Below are positions 7,875 to 14,213 of a DNA stretch of 14,213 nt, in pieces. Source of the DNA: Candidatus Poseidoniales archaeon (lineage in GTDB: Archaea > Thermoplasmatota > Poseidoniia > MGIII > CG-Epi1). The stretch lies in contig DQOP01000006.1 of assembly GCA_015658585.1 (NCBI GenBank), positions 1 to 14,213 on the forward strand, read 5' to 3'. Each line of letters begins with the position of its first letter. Positions within the stretch are counted from its first letter, which is position 1. The translations under genes were made by a program, and so were the position numbers. Below the pieces are notes generated by a model, which was not told where the DNA came from, did no database searches, and was given only the letters and a program-made list of their open reading frames with translations.

Positions 7875-8427
7875 GTTCGATACGATGGGTTTTTCGGTCA
7901 ATAACCGGAATTTTGTTATCATAAATGGGATTTACAAAATCCTGGTAAGATTCTAGGAATTTAGGAATCTCTAATCCCATAAATTGGTCAATTCCTGCTT
8001 TAGATATCAAATCGATGCCAGAACGAGCTAGATTGCGGGCACCTATCAGATCCTGAATCTCATACTCCGCCATCCTTATCTTTAGAAGAGCTGCTCCAAG
8101 CTTGATCAAACCCTGCAGAAATCTATGTTCACTACTGTTTCTTACAGATGCAATCCATAATCCTTCCCAGGCTTCATGGGCCTCCCAATAGTAATGATAA
8201 TTATATAGATCTATTCCAAACAAATATTCCTGATTGTCCTTCCATAATTCAGAGTCCCATTTCTTATGTTCTTCATCTTCTTCACCATAACTATGTCCCT
8301 CAGGACTGTTGGTAGGGTGAGGATGTAAACCTGGAACATAACGATAAGGTGGAAAATCCTGGGATGAGTACCTCGTTGCCCCAATATTCAATTCAGTTTC
8401 AGAAGACGCTAATGGATAATCTGGCAT
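7864..8427 (-). CDS. DUF309 family protein
   Basis: 187 residues. The core is helical with the DUF309 pattern: a GIDLYNYHYYWEAHEAWEGLW segment (about 70-91), then FLQGLIKLGAALLKI (about 103-117), the two conserved helices carrying the His and Glu of the family. Function is unknown. About 65 residues before the core are polar and rich in Pro, Tyr and Glu, longer than in small bacterial members. ATG 8427 shares its A with the TGA stop of the cysteine desulfurase (TGATG), so the two are almost surely one operon; a TTG immediately upstream is less likely to be the start. The gene ends convergently against the ABC operon. Confidence 0.82.
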   Translation of the reverse strand: MPDYPLASSETELNIGATRYSSQDFPPYRYVPGLHPHPTNSPEGHSYGEEDEEHKKWDSELWKDNQEYLFGIDLYNYHYYWEAHEAWEGLWIASVRNSSEHRFLQGLIKLGAALLKIRMAEYEIQDLIGARNLARSGIDLISKAGIDQFMGLEIPKFLESYQDFVNPIYDNKIPVIDRKTHRIELMI

Positions 8428-9623
8428 CAACCACTCAGCGTATCTTTTATCGCATTCGTAAAAGCAGTTATGTCTTGTTCATTATTATAAAAATAAATGC
8501 TTGCGCGGGCACTACCATCAATACCTCGTGAATTGAACCATGAATGGACACAATGCATTCCACTTCGGATTGCAATATTGTATTTTTTATCCAAGTGCAT
8601 AGCAACATCTGTTGAATCCCACCCTTCTAGATTGAAAGAACAGATACCTCCTCTCTGGGATACTTCCGGACCCACGATTGATAAACCATCAAGATCTTCC
8701 AGTTCTTTGGTCAACAAAACGTTTAGTTTATTCTCATGTTTGCTGATACTATCCCGGCCAACGCCCATTACGTATTCCGCTGCGGCTCCAGCTCCAATTG
8801 CTCCTGCATAATCCTGTAGACCTGCCTCAAAGCAAGACGGGGGTGGCAACAACTCATAACTCTCATACGAGGTGCTAACGACCGTGGAACCCCCAACATA
8901 GGTTGGAATCAATTCCTTGAGCTCGTCGTACTTTCCATAAAGCAATCCCATACCACTAGGTCCACAAAATTTGTGAGCACTCGCTGCAGCAAAATCAACA
9001 TCCAGATCCACGACATTCAACTCCTTATGAGGTGCTGACTGGGCTGTATCCATCAATACTTTGACACCTTTATCGTGACAAATCTCAATAATATCCTTGG
9101 CTGGGTTAGTATTGCCATCTAAATTTGAAGTATGAACAAAACTCACCAGCTTGGTATTGCTATCAATCATTTCCTTCAATGCTTCCAGATCAAAAAAGTA
9201 ATTGTCTTTGGCAGGCACTACCTGATAGTTGATTCCCTTGTATTTTGCCAGATGATGCCACGGTACCACATTGGAATTATGTTCCTTATCGGAGGTCAGG
9301 ACTTTATCTCCTTTACCAAGGCCAAGACCATTGGCGACCATGTTCATTCCCTCCGTAGTATTTCTCGTGAACACTATCTCCGATGAACTCTCGGCCCCCA
9401 TCAATCTACGGAGACTGTCCCTGGCCATCTCAAAACCCTCTGTAACCTGCCAACTCAATTTGTGAACTGAACGACCTCCACAGGCCGGATATTTCGTATA
9501 ATATTCATTAATTGCATCAATCACCACCTGAGGTCTCAGAGTCATGCAGGCACTATCGAGATAGGTAGGCCCATCTTCCGTATTCAGAATTGGAAAATCC
9601 TTACGATATTTTGAGGTGTCCAT
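8427..9623 (-). CDS. sufS: Cysteine desulfurase, SufS/CsdA-like
   Basis: PLP-dependent class V aminotransferase-fold enzyme that takes sulfur from cysteine, forming alanine and an enzyme persulfide for Fe-S cluster assembly or other thiolation. It has 398 residues, typical of group II (SufS) desulfurases. Visible residues are H115 in DKEHNSN (PLP stacking), D192 and Q195 in MDTAQSAPH, the PLP lysine K218 in SAHKFCGPSG, and the catalytic cysteine C358 in RSGMHCVHSW. The frame could extend to 9764, but the extension is not conserved in type and would cross its own TATA-like box and the MscS start region; ATG 9623 gives the family-like N-terminus DFPILN. No SufB, SufC or SufD gene lies nearby, so the partner is unknown. 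The DUF309 gene follows with a TGATG overlap. Confidence 0.9.
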   Translation of the reverse strand: MDTSKYRKDFPILNTEDGPTYLDSACMTLRPQVVIDAINEYYTKYPACGGRSVHKLSWQVTEGFEMARDSLRRLMGAESSSEIVFTRNTTEGMNMVANGLGLGKGDKVLTSDKEHNSNVVPWHHLAKYKGINYQVVPAKDNYFFDLEALKEMIDSNTKLVSFVHTSNLDGNTNPAKDIIEICHDKGVKVLMDTAQSAPHKELNVVDLDVDFAAASAHKFCGPSGMGLLYGKYDELKELIPTYVGGSTVVSTSYESYELLPPPSCFEAGLQDYAGAIGAGAAAEYVMGVGRDSISKHENKLNVLLTKELEDLDGLSIVGPEVSQRGGICSFNLEGWDSTDVAMHLDKKYNIAIRSGMHCVHSWFNSRGIDGSARASIYFYNNEQDITAFTNAIKDTLSG

Positions 9624-9650
9624 TGTTATTTGATAATGACATAATAAAGC

Positions 9651-9660
9651 CGATTTAAAG
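9651..9660 (-). promoter_or_regulatory. Candidate archaeal TATA box for sufS
   Basis: On the minus strand CTTTAAATCG is centred about 33 nt upstream of ATG 9623, with no Shine-Dalgarno sequence between. This fits a leaderless archaeal promoter and supports the 9623 start over the longer frame. Confidence 0.5.
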
Positions 9661-9709
9661 ACATATGATTGAAAAGAAGATTTCTTAAAGAGGTCGTAAT
9701 GAAACATGC

Positions 9710-10600
9710 ATGGGCTGCATGGTGGACTTTCCAAATAATCTGGCACCAACCTACGAATGTGCATCAGAATTAGCTAGTCTGGGGCCCGTAGCCGCGTTGC
9801 TGACACTGATCATTGGAATTCCCATAATAAAAATCATACTAAGATACTTAAAACGCGCATTCGAAAAATATGATTATATTGACCAAGGACTTGAAAACTT
9901 CCTCTTTAGGATTGTAAGCGTAGCTCTATGGGTATTGGTTATCCTGACTGCGGCCAACGAATTGGGTATCAATGTAATGGGAATCGTCGCGGCGCTCGGC
10001 ATTGTTGGCCTGGCGGTCGCCTTCGCGTCGAAGGACACGATGGAGAACATTATCGCCGGCATCTTCATCATCATCGACCGGCCGTTCCGTGAAGGGGATC
10101 GTATCCTGCTGCCCAAGAAAATCGGCGGTCTCTACAGCAGCTGGGGCGACGTGCAGGAAATCGGCCTGCGCACCACCACCGTCCGCTCGACCGACGGGGT
10201 GATGCTGACTATCCCCAATAAGTTGCTGACCAGAGACGCAGTCGCCAACTTCAGCCACCGTCGCGACATGCAGTTGCGCGTGCGCATTCGACTCGGCCTC
10301 ACACCGACATGGGACAACGTTACGAAAGCTGAAATAATCGTCAAGGATATCGCGAAAAATCACCCTGACATCTGCCAGGAAAAACCGAAGCCGCCGGAAG
10401 CGGTCCTGCGCGATTTCGGCGACCAGGACGTAATCATGGAAATCCGCTACTACGTTGAGAATCCCAAGCAGATGCGCCCCTCGAAATCGTTCTTCGTCAC
10501 CGAAATCCTGCGTCGCTTCGGAGAAGAGAAGGTCACGTTGGCATTCCCTGTGCGCATTAACATGAACAGCGACGTGAAACTAAGCGACCTCGGTTTCTGA
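9710..10600 (+). CDS. mscS: MscS-type small-conductance mechanosensitive channel (mosaic)
   Basis: Homo-oligomeric membrane channel that opens on membrane tension to release solutes on hypo-osmotic shock. The 296 residues contain an N-terminal helix (about 24-45), a second helix (about 68-86), the pore-lining TM3 (about 88-110, Gly/Ala-rich, [13 protein letters not shown]), the family motif [10 protein letters not shown] (about 124-133) and the beta plus alpha/beta vestibule to the end. Start is ATG 9710; ATG 9719 is an alternative. The gene is a composition mosaic: bases up to about 9983 are AT-rich with AGA/AGG arginines like the neighbours (18/60 G+C at 9841-9900 by hand count), while from there to the stop it is GC-rich (35/60 at 10081-10140, 43/60 at 10141-10200) with almost only CGN arginines. 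The frame is intact and the domain order normal. Confidence 0.92.
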   Translation: MGCMVDFPNNLAPTYECASELASLGPVAALLTLIIGIPIIKIILRYLKRAFEKYDYIDQGLENFLFRIVSVALWVLVILTAANELGINVMGIVAALGIVGLAVAFASKDTMENIIAGIFIIIDRPFREGDRILLPKKIGGLYSSWGDVQEIGLRTTTVRSTDGVMLTIPNKLLTRDAVANFSHRRDMQLRVRIRLGLTPTWDNVTKAEIIVKDIAKNHPDICQEKPKPPEAVLRDFGDQDVIMEIRYYVENPKQMRPSKSFFVTEILRRFGEEKVTLAFPVRINMNSDVKLSDLGF

Positions 10601-10613
10601 AGACGGCCCTCAA
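9984..10613 (+). other. GC-rich block of foreign composition within mscS
   Basis: G+C and third-position G/C rise abruptly within TM3 of the channel gene and fall back to local AT-rich composition about a dozen bases after its stop codon. Edges are judged by eye to about 10 bases. No repeats or mobile-element ends were seen at either border. Either a homologous replacement by a related high-GC gene or a chimeric assembly would explain it. Confidence 0.8.
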
Positions 10614-10624
10614 CATAATAAAGA

Positions 10625-10646
10625 CCTCTATTCTACCTGATAGAGG
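10625..10646 (+). promoter_or_regulatory. Inverted repeat overlapping the sod ribosome binding site
   Basis: CCTCTAT (10625-10631) and its exact complement ATAGAGG (10640-10646) flank an 8-nt spacer. The right arm contains the GAGG of the Shine-Dalgarno sequence AGAGGAG (10642-10648), which lies 5 nt before ATG 10654. The repeat could be an RNA hairpin that hides the ribosome binding site or a DNA operator near the transcription start. Confidence 0.5.
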
Positions 10647-10653
10647 AGAAAAT

Positions 10654-11261
10654 ATGTCATTTGAAGTACCCGATTTACCGTATAGCTATAGCGCACTTGA
10701 ACCATATGTTGATGAAGAGACCATGCGCTTTCATCATGACAAGCATCATACAGCCTATGTGAATATGCTGAACGGAGCTGTAGAAGCTGCAAAGAAGTTA
10801 GGAGGAAAATCGGTAGAGGAGCTCATTACAGACCTTGATTCTGTACCTGAAGCCCAAAGAGGGGCTGTGAGAAACCATGGGGGTGGACATTTCAACCATT
10901 CCATGTTCTGGGAGATTATGGGGCCTGCAAGTGGTGAGATGAGTTCGGAACTCAATACGGCTCTTCTGGAAGCATTTGGAAATCTGGATGATTTCAAGGC
11001 TGAATTCCATAACGCGGGAATGACCAGATTTGGTTCTGGATGGGCATGGTTATGCTCCACCAAAGGAAAATTATCTGTATGCTCCACTGCAAATCAGGAT
11101 AATCCGCTAATGGCAAGCAAGTATGGTGGATATGACGGTAAGACCCCAATTCTAGGATGTGATGTCTGGGAACATGCATACTACCTGAATTACCAGAACC
11201 TGAGAGGCGATTACATCACCGCATTCTTCAATGTCGTGAATTGGGCTGAGGTCTCAAAGCG

Positions 11262-11280
<19 letters not shown>
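10654..11280 (+). CDS. sod: Superoxide dismutase, Fe/Mn family, Mn-type pattern
   Basis: Cytoplasmic enzyme that dismutates superoxide to oxygen and peroxide. 208 residues, full length. The four metal ligands are visible: H27 in HHDKHH, H82 in [11 protein letters not shown], and D170 and H174 in DVWEHAYYL. Glycines before the second His motif and Q148 in ANQDNPL match the Mn-type arrangement rather than Fe-type, though cambialistic use cannot be excluded. AGAGGAG five bases before the ATG is a strong ribosome binding site, unlike several neighbours that seem leaderless, and lies in an inverted repeat. The gene is in the local AT-rich style, so it is not part of the foreign block that ends just upstream. 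Its 3' end overlaps the convergent EamA gene by 19 bp. Presence implies oxygen exposure. Confidence 0.96.
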
Positions 11281-13543
<2,263 letters not shown>

Positions 13544-13555
13544 CTATAAAAATAT
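13544..13555 (-). promoter_or_regulatory. Archaeal TATA box for gdhA
   Basis: On the minus strand ATATTTTTATAG lies about 28-39 nt upstream of ATG 13516, in the 49-bp gap after the peptidase gene, with no Shine-Dalgarno sequence between. It is the clearest TATA-like element in the window and suggests a leaderless or near-leaderless transcript. Confidence 0.6.
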
Positions 13556-13565
13556 CCTTTATGGA

Positions 13566-14213
13566 TTAATGAGCCAGCGAACCCATTGGGTCCCAAGGTG
13601 GAAGTTTAATTGGTTCCATATCATATAATTCCGCCAATTTCTTAGTAATATGTTTCTTGTGTATAACAACCTCGTACATGAATTCACCAAACCATGAATC
13701 CGACATAATATCGAATCCTTTCTCCCCATGATCTGCTCCCCAGCTGTTCTCCACTCTCCACTTTACTGGCTTGTTATCCTTTAGATCCACGCCTGTGAAC
13801 AGCATTGCATGGGTCATAACGCTATCACCATACTCCAGCCGTTCGGCCTTGTTCATCTTGAACTCGGTACCATAAAATCTATCGAATTCAAACAAGCTCA
13901 TATCCATTAGACCATGTTCCCGGGTAAAGAATTTGCCAACGTCACAGCCAAACCAGACTGGGTCATTGGCCTTTATGGATTTAATTGAATACTTCTTAAG
14001 TTCATCATTTTCAAGATTCAGATAACGAATGATATTCCCCCCATGTACATTTCCAAGAAATTCCACGGTGTACGTCATGTTATAATCCGTAAAACTGCGT
14101 GGATCGTTGATAAGACAAACAAAATCATCAAGTTCTATTCCCACATGTTCCCCATAGAATTTCTTTGGTGTCAGATCTGTAAATCTCTGGAATTTGTTCT
14201 TCTTATCACGGAT
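13566..14213 (-). CDS. pepC: C1B cysteine peptidase (PepC / bleomycin hydrolase), C-terminal part
   Basis: Papain-fold aminopeptidase of the bleomycin hydrolase type, cytosolic in known members, where it trims peptides. Only the last 215 residues are inside; the frame is open to the right edge, so the catalytic Cys is outside. Visible are LTPKKFYGEHVGIELDD at the start, PVWFGCDVG, the catalytic His in MTHAM (codon 13809-13811), the catalytic Asn in VENSWG (codon 13746-13748), and the terminal WDPMG motif. In the family the C-terminal arm reaches into the active site and sets aminopeptidase activity; here it ends in MGSLAH, close to the usual end. A GTG at 14144 is not a real start, since family-like sequence continues upstream of it. 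Suggests use of peptides as food. Confidence 0.92.
   Translation of the reverse strand: MRDKKNKFQRFTDLTPKKFYGEHVGIELDDFVCLINDPRSFTDYNMTYTVEFLGNVHGGNIIRYLNLENDELKKYSIKSIKANDPVWFGCDVGKFFTREHGLMDMSLFEFDRFYGTEFKMNKAERLEYGDSVMTHAMLFTGVDLKDNKPVKWRVENSWGADHGEKGFDIMSDSWFGEFMYEVVIHKKHITKKLAELYDMEPIKLPPWDPMGSLAH

Noticed and set aside
7885..7920. Short inverted repeat CGGT/ACCG with T-runs near the convergent gene ends as a terminator
   Set aside because: The arms are only 4 bp and lie inside the DUF309 coding region; too weak to call.
9624..9764. A 47-residue N-terminal extension of the cysteine desulfurase
   Set aside because: It crosses the TATA-like box and the divergent MscS start, has no family resemblance, and ATG 9623 gives the usual length and N-terminus.
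9699..9773. A 24-codon Trp-rich frame, starting MKHAWAAWW, overlapping the mscS start in another frame
   Set aside because: It is very short, has no ribosome binding site, and overlaps coding sequence of a recognised gene; chance is the simpler explanation.
9926..10363. Long antisense frames opposite the GC-rich part of mscS
   Set aside because: GC-rich coding sequence commonly leaves the opposite strand free of stops; the sense frame has clear MscS motifs.

Overview
The window looks like a chromosomal segment of an uncultured archaeon, most likely a marine Thermoplasmatota of the Poseidoniales (Marine Group II/III) kind. The archaeal signals are a GINS51-like replication protein and a tRNA-splicing endonuclease in one overlapping cluster, several starts that look leaderless with a TATA-like box about 30 nt upstream, and tightly overlapping genes (ATGA/GTGA/TGATG junctions). 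The exact lineage is inference. Base composition is mostly AT-rich, with one sharp GC-rich exception inside a mechanosensitive channel gene. The window is almost fully coding; no stretch over 300 bases lacks a gene, and I saw no rRNA, tRNA, CRISPR array or insertion sequence.

Layout. 1-687 (-): 5' part of a zinc-ribbon membrane protein that runs off the left edge. 727-2842 (+): an information-processing operon, GINS51, then tRNA endonuclease EndA (apparently with a CTG start), then an uncharacterised RuvC/RNase H-like protein; successive genes overlap by 4 nt. 2882-7874 (+): an ABC export/lipoprotein-type system, namely a LolD/MacB-type ATPase, a large two-FtsX-domain permease, and a second ATPase carrying an AbrB-like hairpin and a zinc ribbon. 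9623-7864 (-): a SufS-like cysteine desulfurase followed by an overlapping DUF309 protein. 9710-10600 (+): an MscS channel. 10654-11280 (+): a Mn-type superoxide dismutase. 13516-11262 (-): a bacterial-type glutamate dehydrogenase with a GTGA-coupled EamA transporter. 14213-13566 (-): the C-terminal part of a C1B cysteine peptidase (PepC/bleomycin hydrolase). Together these suggest an aerobic, protein- and amino-acid-using heterotroph.

Two structural anomalies stand out. (1) A 68-bp segment from inside the permease gene (5160-5227) is repeated with one mismatch at the 5' end of the same gene (3675-3742). Removing that copy in silico joins an ATG that overlaps the upstream stop codon to the rest of the permease in one frame, so it looks like an internally templated insertion, or an assembly error, that displaced the native start. 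(2) The MscS gene is a compositional mosaic: its N-terminal third matches the AT-rich neighbourhood, while from about residue 92 to the stop it is GC-rich with CGN arginine codons, as if the conserved pore and beta domains came from a different genome. I did not find a clear new defence or mobile system.
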